The position numbers were made by a program, and so were the translations under genes. 43,216 nucleotides of DNA from Bacillota bacterium (lineage in GTDB: Bacteria > Bacillota > Clostridia > Lachnospirales > Lachnospiraceae): contig JAEZLZ010000077.1 of assembly GCA_023415055.1 (NCBI GenBank), positions 1 through 43,216 of the forward strand. Direction: 5' to 3'. Shown here one piece after another: positions 1 through 8,616 of the stretch. A model generated the notes under the pieces. It searched no databases. It had not been told where the DNA came from and saw nothing but the letters and a program-made list of their open reading frames with translations. Each line of letters starts with the position of its first letter. Position 1 is the stretch's first letter.

Positions 1-695
1 TTACCCAGCCCCCGGCCCACTACACCGAAGCCTCTCTGGTTAAGACTCTGGAGGAATTAGGGATAGGACGTCCGAGTACGTATGCTCCAACAATTACAAC
101 GATTATTGTAAGACGCTATGTTACGAAGGAGAATAAGAACCTGTATGTTACCGAGCTAGGTGAAGCTGTAAACAAAATCATGAAAGCAGCCTTCTCTACT
201 ATCGTTGATGTCAATTTTACAGCCAACATGGAATCTCTCCTCGACTGTGTTGAGGATGGTACCGTAAACTGGAAGACGATTATCAGCAACTTTTATCCGG
301 ATTTGGAGGAAGCGGTGACCAATGCCCATACGGAGCTTGATAAGATACAGATCCAGGATGAGGTGTCGGATGAGATCTGTGACGAATGCGGAAGAAATAT
401 GGTGGTCAAATACGGGCCTCACGGTAAATTCTTAGCGTGCCCCGGATTTCCGGATTGTAAACGGACAAAGCCATATCTCGAGAAAATCGGAGTGGCCTGC
501 CCTTACTGCGGCAGCGATGTTGTAGTCAGAAAAACGAAAAAAGGCAGAAAATACTATGGATGCGTGAATAATCCGGATTGTGAATTCATGACCTGGCAAA
601 AACCTTCCTCCAGCCGTTGTGAGAAGTGCGGTGGGATCATGGTTGAAAAAGGAAATAAATTGGTTTGTGACAAATGCGGTGCTGTTAAAGCATAA
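1..695 (+). CDS. topA: DNA topoisomerase I, C-terminal part (partial, 5' end outside window)
   Basis: The reading frame is open from the window edge and ends in TAA at 693-695. The first residues contain TQPPAHYTEASLVKTLEE and GIGRPSTYAPT, the conserved type IA topoisomerase segment around the end of the catalytic core. The C-terminal 110 residues hold three Cys4 zinc-ribbon units (CDEC...CPGFPDC, CPYCG...CVNNPDC, CEKCGG...CDKCG), the usual bacterial TopA tail that binds single-stranded DNA. The enzyme relaxes negative supercoils in the cytoplasm. The catalytic tyrosine lies upstream of the window and cannot be checked. In Firmicutes topA commonly precedes codY, which fits the next gene. Confidence 0.95.
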   Translation, partial: TQPPAHYTEASLVKTLEELGIGRPSTYAPTITTIIVRRYVTKENKNLYVTELGEAVNKIMKAAFSTIVDVNFTANMESLLDCVEDGTVNWKTIISNFYPDLEEAVTNAHTELDKIQIQDEVSDEICDECGRNMVVKYGPHGKFLACPGFPDCKRTKPYLEKIGVACPYCGSDVVVRKTKKGRKYYGCVNNPDCEFMTWQKPSSSRCEKCGGIMVEKGNKLVCDKCGAVKA

Positions 696-817
696 TGCAA
701 TGACTACCTAAAACTTCAAATTGTGACAAAATAGTATGTTTTTTTCGAAAATACGCAAAATTGGATATAAAAATAGAAAATTATATAAAAATGTGTATTA
801 AAATACAGATAAGCCTA

Positions 818-846
818 TTGTTTTTAGTGATAATATGTGATAAAAT
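818..846 (+). promoter_or_regulatory. Putative SigA-type promoter of codY
   Basis: TTGTTT at 818-823 and TAAAAT at 841-846 are separated by 17 bases. The spacing is ideal and both boxes are close to the vegetative consensus. The predicted transcription start is near 853, leaving a leader of about 120 bases before codY. Prediction from sequence only. Confidence 0.5.
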
Positions 847-862
847 TGAAAAGGTAGTACAA

Positions 863-879
863 TTAGGAATTTTTCCTAA
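863..879 (+). promoter_or_regulatory. 7-bp inverted repeat in the codY leader (possible operator)
   Basis: TTAGGAA, TTT, TTCCTAA form a perfect 7-bp inverted repeat. It lies about 10 bases after the predicted start of transcription, where a bound repressor would act as a roadblock. It does not match the CodY box (AATTTTCWGAAAATT) well, although both contain AATTTT-like cores. No T-run follows, so it is not a terminator. Confidence 0.35.
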
Positions 880-972
880 ATAGTATTGTCTTATTCCAAT
901 GGTGCTTGGTGAGGGATTACATAGTACCGGTTGGAAACCTAGAGGGATATGAAAAACTGGGAGGACTATGTA

Positions 973-1746
973 ATGAGTGTACAGTTACTGGATAAAACAA
1001 GAAAGATTAATAACCTACTGCATAATAATAACTCGCATAAGGTTGTGTTTAATGACATCTGTGTAGTCTTGAGCGAAATACTTGCGTCAAACGTTTTGGT
1101 GATAAGTCGAAAGGGTAAGGTACTCGGCGTAAAGAACCGTAACGACATCACTGAGATTAAGGAGTTAATTAAAGATGCAGTCGGCAGACATATAGACGGC
1201 TTGTTGAACGAGAGACTTCTGAACATATTATCTACGAAAGAAAATGTTAATTTAAGAACCTTAGGCTTTGAATTTGATAATGTTGATTCTTATCAGGCAA
1301 TTATCACTCCGATTGATATCGCCGGTGAGAGATTGGGTACATTATTCTTATATAAGAACGGTCTTCAATACACTCTGGATGACATTATCTTAAGTGAATA
1401 CGGTACAACCGTGGTCGGGCTCGAGATGATGCGCTCCGTGAATGAAGAAAATGCAGAAGAGAACCGTAAAGTACAAATCGTAAAATCTGCAATCAGCACC
1501 TTGTCCTTCTCGGAACTGGAAGCGATTACTCATATTTTTGAAGAATTAAAGGGGAACGAAGGAATTCTGGTTGCCAGCAAGATTGCCGATCGCGTAGGAA
1601 TCACCCGCTCCGTAATTGTTAATGCACTTCGCAAATTTGAGAGCGCAGGAGTAATCGAATCGCGTTCTTCAGGCATGAAGGGAACCTATATCAGGGTGTT
1701 AAATGATGTAGTTTTTGACGAACTAAAGAATTTAAATAATCAGTAA
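973..1746 (+). CDS. codY: GTP-sensing global transcriptional repressor CodY
   Basis: CodY represses stationary-phase and nutrient-uptake genes when GTP and branched-chain amino acids are plentiful. The 257-residue protein has the N-terminal GAF ligand domain (about 1-150) and a winged HTH near 201-240 with the hallmark ASKIADRVGITRSVIVNALR. I chose ATG 973 because GGGAGGA at 959-965 sits 7 bases upstream and the protein then begins MSVQLLDKTRKI, as in clostridial homologues. An in-frame ATG at 949 would add eight residues but has AGAGGG only 2 bases away. CodY affects motility genes in several Firmicutes, so its position just before the fla operon may matter. Confidence 0.97.
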   Translation: MSVQLLDKTRKINNLLHNNNSHKVVFNDICVVLSEILASNVLVISRKGKVLGVKNRNDITEIKELIKDAVGRHIDGLLNERLLNILSTKENVNLRTLGFEFDNVDSYQAIITPIDIAGERLGTLFLYKNGLQYTLDDIILSEYGTTVVGLEMMRSVNEENAEENRKVQIVKSAISTLSFSELEAITHIFEELKGNEGILVASKIADRVGITRSVIVNALRKFESAGVIESRSSGMKGTYIRVLNDVVFDELKNLNNQ

Positions 1747-1764
1747 TAAATGGATTTGGATTGC

Positions 1765-1808
1765 AAAAGGATTTGTGAGAAATAGTCTCATAAGTCCTTT
1801 TTTATTTT
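1765..1808 (+). terminator. Intrinsic terminator after codY
   Basis: AAAGGATTTGTGAGA (1766-1780) pairs with TCTCATAAGTCCTTT (1786-1800), giving a 15-bp stem with two G-U pairs and a 5-base loop. It is followed by TTTTATTTT. It separates codY from the flagellar operon. Confidence 0.9.
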
Positions 1809-1906
1809 CCGATTAACAATTAATTCCTGCCTGGAATTGACTGATTACATAGAAATCCATTTTTATACAAGTTATAGTATAATTCTACTAGTTTTTCAAA
1901 TATATC

Positions 1907-1934
1907 TTGTGTTTTTACAAAAATTTATTATAAT
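1907..1934 (+). promoter_or_regulatory. Putative SigA-type promoter of the fla/che operon
   Basis: A perfect TATAAT lies at 1929-1934. TTGTGT at 1907-1912 is 16 bases upstream. The region is very AT-rich, and a second TATAAT at 1878-1883 lacks a good -35 box. The leader before flgB would be only about 20 bases, too short for a riboswitch. No SigD-type TAAA-N15-GCCGATAA was found here. Prediction only. Confidence 0.5.
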
Positions 1935-1960
1935 TATGATAGATGGAAAGGAGTGCAGCA

Positions 1961-2350
1961 ATGATAGGCTCAAATGCATATAATTACATTAACCTACTGG
2001 ATAAAGCGGCGGATGCCAGCTGGAAACGCAATGAGGTAATAGTGAATAACATTGCGAACGTTGATACGCCTGGATATAAGAGAAAAGATATACAATTTGA
2101 ATCATATCTGCAATCTGCCTTACTTGGCGATAATTCTCTGGATCAGCGCGTAGCAGAAATTGATCTTGGAACTCTGGATGCATCGGTATATACTGATCAT
2201 TCCAATTTAAGCTATCGTCTTGACGGTAATAATGTGGATATTGATACGGAATCGACAAATCTTGCTGAGAATCAAATCCGTTACTATTCTTTGATGGATT
2301 CCATGACTCAGGAGTTCAGCCGATTAAAGACGGTTCTTACAGCAAAATAA
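1961..2350 (+). CDS. flgB: Flagellar basal-body rod protein FlgB
   Basis: FlgB is a proximal rod subunit exported by the flagellar type III system. The 129-residue protein carries the rod/hook N-terminal motif VNNIANVDTPGYKRKDIQFE (about 29-48) and an amphipathic C-terminal helix, matching FlgB length. ATG 1961 is preferred: AAAGGAG (1947-1953) is 7 bases upstream. An ATG at 1943 would include that ribosome site inside the gene. First gene of the operon. Confidence 0.95.
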   Translation: MIGSNAYNYINLLDKAADASWKRNEVIVNNIANVDTPGYKRKDIQFESYLQSALLGDNSLDQRVAEIDLGTLDASVYTDHSNLSYRLDGNNVDIDTESTNLAENQIRYYSLMDSMTQEFSRLKTVLTAK

Positions 2351-2481
2351 TATTTTCTGTAATCGAATACAGCTACTAACATAAGAATGAATTAAAAATA
2401 TCTGAAAATAGTACAAACCTAAGCTTTTATCTTGAATAATTGTGAATTGTCATCGCATTAGCGATAGAATGGAGACGAAAT

Positions 2482-2919
2482 ATGTCATTTATGGATGGTA
2501 TGAATGTCAGTGCCAGCGGCATGACAGCGCAAAGGCTTAGACTGGATATTATCTCACAAAACATTGCCAATGTTAATACAACCAGGGACGAGAATGGTAA
2601 TGTATATCGTCGAAAGACAGTCGTGTTTTCGGAAAAGGATGTGACTCCCTTTGGCGATATCTTAATGAAGACGGCAGGCACCGCCGGGAACGGAGTCAAG
2701 GTAACTCAAGTTGCACAGGACAACAAAACAGCATTGAGAAAGGTATATGATCCTTCCCATCCAGATGCGGACGAGGAGGGCTATGTTTCTTATCCCAATG
2801 TGAATGTGGTTCAGGAAATGACGGATATGATTGACGCTACCAGATCCTATGAAGCGAATGTTACAGCCTTTAATGCTACAAAAAACATGGCTTTAAAGGG
2901 ACTCGAGGTAGGAAGATAA
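2482..2919 (+). CDS. flgC: Flagellar basal-body rod protein FlgC
   Basis: FlgC is a proximal rod subunit. The 145-residue protein begins MSFMDGMNVSASGMTAQRLR and has the motif DIISQNIANVNTTRD typical of rod proteins, with a C-terminal helix EANVTAFNATKNM that packs in the rod. GGAGA at 2471-2475 sits 6 bases before ATG 2482. A 131-base AT-rich gap separates it from flgB; I see no terminator in it. Confidence 0.96.
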   Translation: MSFMDGMNVSASGMTAQRLRLDIISQNIANVNTTRDENGNVYRRKTVVFSEKDVTPFGDILMKTAGTAGNGVKVTQVAQDNKTALRKVYDPSHPDADEEGYVSYPNVNVVQEMTDMIDATRSYEANVTAFNATKNMALKGLEVGR

Positions 2920-2942
2920 TCATTTTTTGAATGGAGAAAACG

Positions 2943-3254
2943 ATGAACATTACATCAATCGGAAATTTAACTGACCTAAGTAAATATGGTGCCAAATCTG
3001 TTTCGACTGCCTCTGAGAACAGGAATGCAACCTTTGAAAATCTATTTCAGGCTGCAGTGAATATGGTAAAAGAGACAAATTCATATACAAACGAAGCAGA
3101 AGAAGCAGAAACCTCATATGCCCTGGGACTTACAACCAGTACTCATGATTTACAGGTAGCGCAGCAAAAAGCAAATCTGTCATTACAATATACGGTTGCA
3201 GTCCGCAATGCAGTATTAGACGCTTACAAAGAGATTATGAACCTACAGTTTTAA
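2943..3254 (+). CDS. fliE: Flagellar hook-basal body complex protein FliE
   Basis: FliE joins the MS ring to the rod and is the first substrate through the export gate. The 103-residue product matches FliE length and ends in the conserved DLQVAQQKANLSLQYTVAVR...AYKEIMNLQ block. ATG 2943 has GGAG at 2933-2936 with a 6-base spacer. The ATG at 2931 overlaps that site, so it is unlikely. It follows flgC by 23 bases, the classic flgB-flgC-fliE set. Confidence 0.95.
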   Translation: MNITSIGNLTDLSKYGAKSVSTASENRNATFENLFQAAVNMVKETNSYTNEAEEAETSYALGLTTSTHDLQVAQQKANLSLQYTVAVRNAVLDAYKEIMNLQF

Positions 3255-3263
3255 CTCATGATA

Positions 3264-3357
3264 ATAGAAAGTTCGCGAAGAGCGATTTCTATATATTGAG
3301 GTGCTTAGTTGCACTTTTATTTTATACAATAGAAAGTTTGCGAAGCGTACTTTCTAT
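3264..3357 (+). repeat. Two copies of a hairpin repeat between fliE and fliF
   Basis: ATAGAAA(GTTCGCGAAGAGCGA)TTTCTAT at 3264-3292 and ATAGAAAGT(TTGCGAAGCGT)ACTTTCTAT at 3329-3357 are related palindromes sharing a GCGAAG loop. Between them is GTGC-TTAGTT-GCAC (3301-3314) followed by TTTTATTTTA, a weak terminator-like element. This 154-base gap holds no gene. The form resembles dispersed extragenic palindromes; they could stabilise mRNA ends or trim expression of fliF onward. Confidence 0.7.
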
Positions 3358-3408
3358 CGTATAATTTGAGTAGGTAATATGTAAATATAGACTAAGGAGT
3401 AAACGGTA

Positions 3409-5001
3409 ATGTCAGAAAGATTAAAACAGCTACCAAAGCAATTACTTGATCTTTGGAATAAATACACCAGCAAGCAGAAAACTATTATAGTAAGTGTTTT
3501 CTGTGTTGTTATTTTTGCGTTTGCACTATTGGTTTTTTTTATGCAGAGGGTAGATTATGAGGTGCTGACAATAGCAGAGACAACAAAGGATGCCAGTGAT
3601 GTGATCGAGCTTCTCAAAGGGCAAGGGATTACTTATAAGCTTGGTGATGACAAGCAGACAGTTTCCGTGGATAGCAAGAGCTATTCGGATGCGGTTCTGC
3701 TCTTAGCCAGCAACGATATGCCGTCCACCGGACTGACCGTTGATGAGCTTCTTAATAACAGTCTGAGCACAACAAACAGTGACCGGACTCTCAAATTAAA
3801 TCTATATCTACAAAATCAATTGCGTAACTATATAAAAACGATGGAAGGCGTGGAGGACGCTCAGGTATATTATATTCCGGCGGAGTCTAGTTCTTCAATT
3901 TTAACCGAAGCACAGGATACGAGTGCAAGTGTGCTGCTGACCGTGAATGATGATTTTCAGGTGAAAACAGCAGAGACAATTGCAGAAACAGTAGCCTCTG
4001 TAATTGGAAATGAATCTGCGGATAAAATCAAAGTGGCGGATCAGGAGGGTAATCTCCTATACGGCGGGGAACAGGACCTTTATTCAGGAAGTGCCAATTC
4101 TAATGAAGACTTTAAGGAAAGACTGCGCAACACCTTCATCAACAATCTATACATGGGCTTACTGAAGAGTGGATATGACGATGCAGAGATTATGCCGAAT
4201 CTGACCTTTAATATGGATAAGGTGACACAGCTTTATACTGAATACCTACCTGCCGAAGGACAGGATCAAGGTTTGTACAGCCACAGTTATACGTATGATT
4301 CTGAGAACGCCAACACCTCCGGCGGTGTACCGGGTACCGATTCAAACGACGAAACAACCTATATGGCACAGGATACCTCCTCCAATAATGGCACGGTTGC
4401 GATTAAGGAATACGATTATCTTCCCAATGAGCGAGTGACCAATACAGAATATGAGATTGGTGCTGTCATTCCGGCAGAATCATCGATTAGTATCGTACTT
4501 CGTAAGGTGATTAATTACAAAGAAGAGGAGCTGCAGATGCAGGGTCTCCTCGATGGAACTACCTTTGAGGAATATGCATTGGCAAACAAAGCCAGTAAAA
4601 TGGTACAGGTAGATCCATCAATTCTTACGATGGTATCGCTTGCAACCGGCATTGCTGAGGACAGAATCTCAATAACCGCATTTGAGCAGCCTATCTTTGT
4701 ACCGAAGGTTTCGACAGCCCGGAATTTGACAGATTATTTGCAGATTGTACTTGCGGTTCTGATTATTGGATTATTAGTCTTTGTAGTATTCAAGGGTGTG
4801 AGACCGGTTGAGGTTACTGAGCTTGAACCTGAATTGTCGGTGGAACAGCTGCTAGCTACGACAAAGGAAAATCAATCTATCGAGGATATTGAATTTAATG
4901 AAGTATCCGAGGTTCGCAGAATGATAGAAAAGTTTGTAGACGAAAAACCGGAAGCAGTTGCCCAGCTGCTGCGTAACTGGTTAAATGAAGATTGGGGCTA
5001 A
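3409..5001 (+). CDS. fliF: Flagellar MS-ring protein FliF
   Basis: FliF forms the membrane-supramembrane ring that templates the whole motor. The 530-residue protein has an N-terminal TM helix (about 24-46), the YscJ/FliF ring-building domains (RBM, with LLKGQGITYKL and LASNDMPSTG), a low-complexity Thr/Ser/Asn-rich loop around 285-330, a second TM helix near 440-462, and a cytoplasmic tail that binds FliG (VRRMIEKFVDEKPEAVAQLL). AAGGAG precedes ATG 3409 by about 9 bases. The hairpin repeats upstream are the main break in the early operon. Confidence 0.96.
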   Translation: MSERLKQLPKQLLDLWNKYTSKQKTIIVSVFCVVIFAFALLVFFMQRVDYEVLTIAETTKDASDVIELLKGQGITYKLGDDKQTVSVDSKSYSDAVLLLASNDMPSTGLTVDELLNNSLSTTNSDRTLKLNLYLQNQLRNYIKTMEGVEDAQVYYIPAESSSSILTEAQDTSASVLLTVNDDFQVKTAETIAETVASVIGNESADKIKVADQEGNLLYGGEQDLYSGSANSNEDFKERLRNTFINNLYMGLLKSGYDDAEIMPNLTFNMDKVTQLYTEYLPAEGQDQGLYSHSYTYDSENANTSGGVPGTDSNDETTYMAQDTSSNNGTVAIKEYDYLPNERVTNTEYEIGAVIPAESSISIVLRKVINYKEEELQMQGLLDGTTFEEYALANKASKMVQVDPSILTMVSLATGIAEDRISITAFEQPIFVPKVSTARNLTDYLQIVLAVLIIGLLVFVVFKGVRPVEVTELEPELSVEQLLATTKENQSIEDIEFNEVSEVRRMIEKFVDEKPEAVAQLLRNWLNEDWG

Positions 5002-5014
5002 GGAGGGTTTTTAC

Positions 5015-6025
5015 ATGGCGAAAAATGGTGATATCAATGGAGTTCAAAAAGCAGCTATCCTGTTGATTTCCCTTGGACCGGAACGCTCTGCCAGCATATT
5101 TAAACATTTGAAAGAAGAAGAAATTGAAACCATGACTCTGGAAATCGCAAATACCAGAAGTATCTCACCAGCGACCAAGGACCAGGTTATGGATGAATTC
5201 TACGAGATTTGTCTCGCACAGCAATACATAGCAGAAGGGGGTATCTCTTATGCGAAGGAGTTGCTTGAAAAAGCCCTCGGCGTAGAAAAAGCAAGGGATG
5301 TTATCAGCAAGCTGACTGCTTCCTTGCAGGTTCGTCCCTTCGAATTTGTGCGTAAAACCGATGCTTCACAGTTGCTAAATTTCATTCAGGATGAACATCC
5401 CCAGACAATTGCTTTGATTTTATCTTATTTGTCACCTCAGCAATCTTCTACCATTATCTCGTCCTTAGCACCGGATAAGCAGGCAGATGTGGCGAAACGT
5501 ATCGCACAGATGGATCGTACGTCACCGGATGTGATCAAGGAAGTCGAGAGAGTGTTAGAAAGAAAGCTGGCATCCTTAGTAAATCAGGATTATACCATTG
5601 TCGGTGGTGTGGATTCGATCGTAGAGATCTTAAATACCGTAGATCGCGGTACCGAGAAGCATATTATGGAAACCTTGGAGATAGAAGAACCCGAATTAGC
5701 GGATGAGATCAGACGTAAGATGTTCGTATTTGAGGATATCCTGAGTCTGGATGATAAATCCATCCAAAGAGTATTACGTGAAGTGGATAACAACGAACTT
5801 GCTGTTGCCCTCAAGGGCTCCAATGAGGAAGTTCAGAATGTCATCTTTAATAACCTGTCCAAACGTCTTGCCTCTATGATTCGAGAAGATATGGATTATA
5901 TGGGACCGGTACGTCTGAAGGATGTGGAAGAGGCTCAGCAGAAGATTGTAAATATCATCAGAAAACTGGAAGATTCCTCTGAGATTATTATTTCCAGAGG
6001 CGGAGGTGATGAGATCATTGTCTAA
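5015..6025 (+). CDS. fliG: Flagellar motor switch protein FliG
   Basis: FliG is the C-ring subunit that contacts MotA to generate torque and binds FliF and FliM. The 336-residue protein has the N-terminal domain (GVQKAAILLISLGPERSASI), the middle domain with the signature EHPQTIALIL, and the charged C-terminal torque helix region (MFVFEDILSLDDKSIQRVLREVD). AGGAGG at 5001-5006 sits 8 bases before ATG 5015, overlapping the fliF stop, so the two are coupled. An ATG at 4985 lies inside fliF and lacks such a site. Confidence 0.97.
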   Translation: MAKNGDINGVQKAAILLISLGPERSASIFKHLKEEEIETMTLEIANTRSISPATKDQVMDEFYEICLAQQYIAEGGISYAKELLEKALGVEKARDVISKLTASLQVRPFEFVRKTDASQLLNFIQDEHPQTIALILSYLSPQQSSTIISSLAPDKQADVAKRIAQMDRTSPDVIKEVERVLERKLASLVNQDYTIVGGVDSIVEILNTVDRGTEKHIMETLEIEEPELADEIRRKMFVFEDILSLDDKSIQRVLREVDNNELAVALKGSNEEVQNVIFNNLSKRLASMIREDMDYMGPVRLKDVEEAQQKIVNIIRKLEDSSEIIISRGGGDEIIV

Positions 6026-6803
6026 TATGATAAAAGCATACTCGATTCGTTATGAGGGGGATGCTAAAAAAACAATTGATACCCATTTCCGGATTGATAA
6101 GGAGCTGGAGGAGAGAAGAAGTAAAGCTCTGAAAGTAACACTATCTCAGGAAGACGGTGAGTTTGTCGAAGGCTTAAATGCAGTAGTTGTGGAAGCACTT
6201 CCTACGAAGGAAGATATTAATGAAAAAGCCTCCGTTATTATCAGTGAAGCAAAAATCGAGGCTCAGATCATTCTTGAAGATGCCAAAAAAGAAGCAGAGC
6301 GTATCAAAAACGAGGCATATGCTGAAGCATCAAAGAAGGGTTACGGCGACGGCTTGCTCAAAAATCAAAAGGAAATCAATCAGCTGAAAACTGATTACGA
6401 GGAGAAGGCACGACGACTCAAAAAGGAATACGAGGAAATGGCTGCCTCTCTGGAGCCTGAGATGGCTGATATCACAGCGAGGCTGGTGGAGAAGCTTACC
6501 GGAGTAGTGATTGAAGACAGGGAAGAGGTTATCCTTTATCTGATCGATAAGACCTTAAAAAATCTTGATAAATGCAATGAATATACGGTACGCGTTTCAA
6601 AAGAAGATTTTGAATTTGTCTCTATGAGAAAAAATCTGTTACTTGGTGCTATTGGCAGAGAAGTACCTCTCTACATCGTAGAGGATGCTAATCTCACAAA
6701 AAATCAATGTATGATTGAAACTGAGCTTAAGGTAATCAATTGTAGCCTTGATGTTCAACTGAATAACTTAATTATGGATTTAAAATTGATTGCAGGTATT
6801 TAG
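6009..6803 (+). CDS. fliH: Flagellar assembly protein FliH
   Basis: FliH regulates the export ATPase FliI and tethers it to the C ring. The product (264 residues) is strongly charged with a long coiled coil (about 70-150, rich in AKKEAERIKNEAYAEA-like heptads) followed by the FliH/VATPase-E-like C-terminal domain (MADITARLVEKLTGVVI...LIDKTLKNLDKC). The start is uncertain: GTG 6006, ATG 6009 and ATG 6027 are in frame. ATG 6009 has AGAGG at 5996-6000 with 8-base spacing. It overlaps the end of fliG by 17 bases. Confidence 0.9.
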   Translation: MRSLSNMIKAYSIRYEGDAKKTIDTHFRIDKELEERRSKALKVTLSQEDGEFVEGLNAVVVEALPTKEDINEKASVIISEAKIEAQIILEDAKKEAERIKNEAYAEASKKGYGDGLLKNQKEINQLKTDYEEKARRLKKEYEEMAASLEPEMADITARLVEKLTGVVIEDREEVILYLIDKTLKNLDKCNEYTVRVSKEDFEFVSMRKNLLLGAIGREVPLYIVEDANLTKNQCMIETELKVINCSLDVQLNNLIMDLKLIAGI

Positions 6804-6844
6804 TTTTTCAAAAATAATGTCGATATATAAGAAAGCAGGTTATC

Positions 6845-8155
6845 ATGATATCAATCAATTTTGATAAATACAGACAGCTGCTCGATAAATCCTATGAACG
6901 GGAAATCGGTAGAGTTGTAAAAATGGTTGGTTTAACGATTGAGGCTTCCGGTCCGAATGCGAATCTAAATGATGTCTGCTACATAACCGGAGAGGGAAGC
7001 AGTCATAGAATACCTGCAGAGGTCGTTGGATTTCGTGAAAACCGGATACTTTTGATGCCATATGATGATATGACAGGGGTTGGTATCGGAAGTCTTGTAG
7101 AGAATTCCGGTTCCGCGTTCAAGGTTCCGGTTGGAAGGGATCTGCTGGGGAAAACCCTGGATGGTCTGGGCAACCCAATGGATGATTCAGAGCTTTTGAG
7201 CAGCCAGTTCTATCCTGCAGAAGCTCCGCCGCCGGATCCGCTGAAGAGAAAGATAATTGATGAGGTCCTGCCTCTCGGTGTCAAGGCGGTCGATGGCATG
7301 CTGACTGTGGGGAAGGGACAAAGAATTGGTATATTTGCAGGCAGTGGTGTTGGTAAGAGCACCTTACTTGGTATGTTTGCCAGAAATACAAAAGCGGATA
7401 TAAACGTAATTGCATTGATCGGAGAGCGTGGTAGGGAGGTACGTGAGTTTATTGAACGTGACCTTGGCGAGGAAGGTATCAAGCGCTCCGTTCTTGTTGT
7501 AGCTACCTCTGATAAGCCCGCACTGATTCGTAAGAAAGCTGCAAAAACAGCAACAGCGATTGCGGAATACTTCAGAGACCAAGGCAAGGATGTACTTCTG
7601 ATGATGGACTCACTAACCCGTTTCTCAATGGCTCAAAGAGAGATCGGACTCGCCTCGGGTGAGCCTCCGGTATCCAGAGGTTATCCACCGAGTGTATATT
7701 CGGAGATGCCGAAGCTGCTGGAGCGAGCAGGTAATTCAGAGCGCGGTTCCATTACAGGATTATATACTGTATTAGTTGACGGTGATGATTTCAATGAGCC
7801 AATTACCGATACAGCCAGAAGTATATTGGATGGCCATATCATGTTATCCAGAAAGCTGGGTCATAAGAATCATTATCCCGCAATTGATGTATTACAGAGT
7901 ATATCACGTTGTATGAGCTCTATAGTAACGAGTGATCATAAAGCTGCCGCAGGTAAGCTTAAGAACGTACTGGCTACTTATCAGGATGCGGAGGATTTAA
8001 TTAATATCGGAGCTTATAAGAACGGCTCAAACCCGGATATAGATTATGCTATTGCAAAGATTAAGGATGTAAATGCCTTTCTCCAGCAGAATGTTGATAC
8101 AAAACTCAATTTTAATGATGAAATCGCAATGTTGATGGAGATCTTTAATAAATAA
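6845..8155 (+). CDS. fliI: Flagellum-specific ATPase FliI
   Basis: FliI is the type III export ATPase that unloads chaperone-substrate complexes. The 436-residue protein resembles F1-ATPase beta: Walker A GSGVGKST (166-173), the catalytic ERGREVREF stretch, Walker B-like LLMMDSLTRFSMAQREIG, and the GEPPVSRGYPPSVYSEMP signature. The stop TAA overlaps the fliJ ATG by one base. The ribosome site (GCAGG) is weak compared with its neighbours. Confidence 0.97.
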   Translation: MISINFDKYRQLLDKSYEREIGRVVKMVGLTIEASGPNANLNDVCYITGEGSSHRIPAEVVGFRENRILLMPYDDMTGVGIGSLVENSGSAFKVPVGRDLLGKTLDGLGNPMDDSELLSSQFYPAEAPPPDPLKRKIIDEVLPLGVKAVDGMLTVGKGQRIGIFAGSGVGKSTLLGMFARNTKADINVIALIGERGREVREFIERDLGEEGIKRSVLVVATSDKPALIRKKAAKTATAIAEYFRDQGKDVLLMMDSLTRFSMAQREIGLASGEPPVSRGYPPSVYSEMPKLLERAGNSERGSITGLYTVLVDGDDFNEPITDTARSILDGHIMLSRKLGHKNHYPAIDVLQSISRCMSSIVTSDHKAAAGKLKNVLATYQDAEDLINIGAYKNGSNPDIDYAIAKIKDVNAFLQQNVDTKLNFNDEIAMLMEIFNK

Positions 8156-8616
8156 TGAAAAAATTTCGATATAGTATGGAAAATCTGCTTCAGGTAAAAA
8201 AGAAGCTGGAGGATCAAGCAAAAATTGCCTATGGAACGGCCAGACTTCGCTTGACCAGAGAAGAAGAGAAGCTGGAACAGTTAAAACAGCGAAAGGACGG
8301 CTATGAGAATGAGCTGAGAAGCCTTCGCAGTGCGAAGCTCGATCTCTTAAAAATAAGGCAATGCGAGCAGGCAATCGAAGTTATGAAGCAGAAAATCAAA
8401 CAACAGACGACGGCAGTTAAGAATGCTGCTCATCGTCTTGAAATTTCCAGAATCAGATTGAGTGATGCAATGGTGGATAGAAAAACACAAGATAGGCTGA
8501 AAGAGAAAGCATTTGACGAATATATGCTGGAATTTGATGCCGAGGAGCGAAAGGAAGTTGATGAGCTTAACAGCTTCAATTATAGCAAACCTACGCTGGA
8601 TGAGGAGGACAGATAA
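8155..8616 (+). CDS. fliJ: Flagellar export protein FliJ
   Basis: FliJ is the central stalk of the FliH-FliI ATPase and activates the export gate. The 153-residue product is almost entirely coiled coil, opening with MKKFRYSMENLLQVKKKLED as FliJ proteins do, and is the usual length. It overlaps fliI by 1 base (ATAATG) and the next gene by 1 base, so translation is tightly coupled. Confidence 0.93.
   Translation: MKKFRYSMENLLQVKKKLEDQAKIAYGTARLRLTREEEKLEQLKQRKDGYENELRSLRSAKLDLLKIRQCEQAIEVMKQKIKQQTTAVKNAAHRLEISRIRLSDAMVDRKTQDRLKEKAFDEYMLEFDAEERKEVDELNSFNYSKPTLDEEDR

Noticed and set aside
1809..1960. Riboswitch in the flgB leader, as seen in some clostridia
   Set aside because: The predicted leader is only about 20 bases, and no conserved core is present in the longer upstream region.
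6187..6387. Plus-strand ORF inside fliH in another frame
   Set aside because: Lys-rich out-of-frame reading of a coiled-coil gene, with no ribosome site.
7210..7587. Long minus-strand ORF within fliI (125 codons)
   Set aside because: It is antisense to a conserved ATPase gene, has no ribosome site and reads as a low-complexity shadow.
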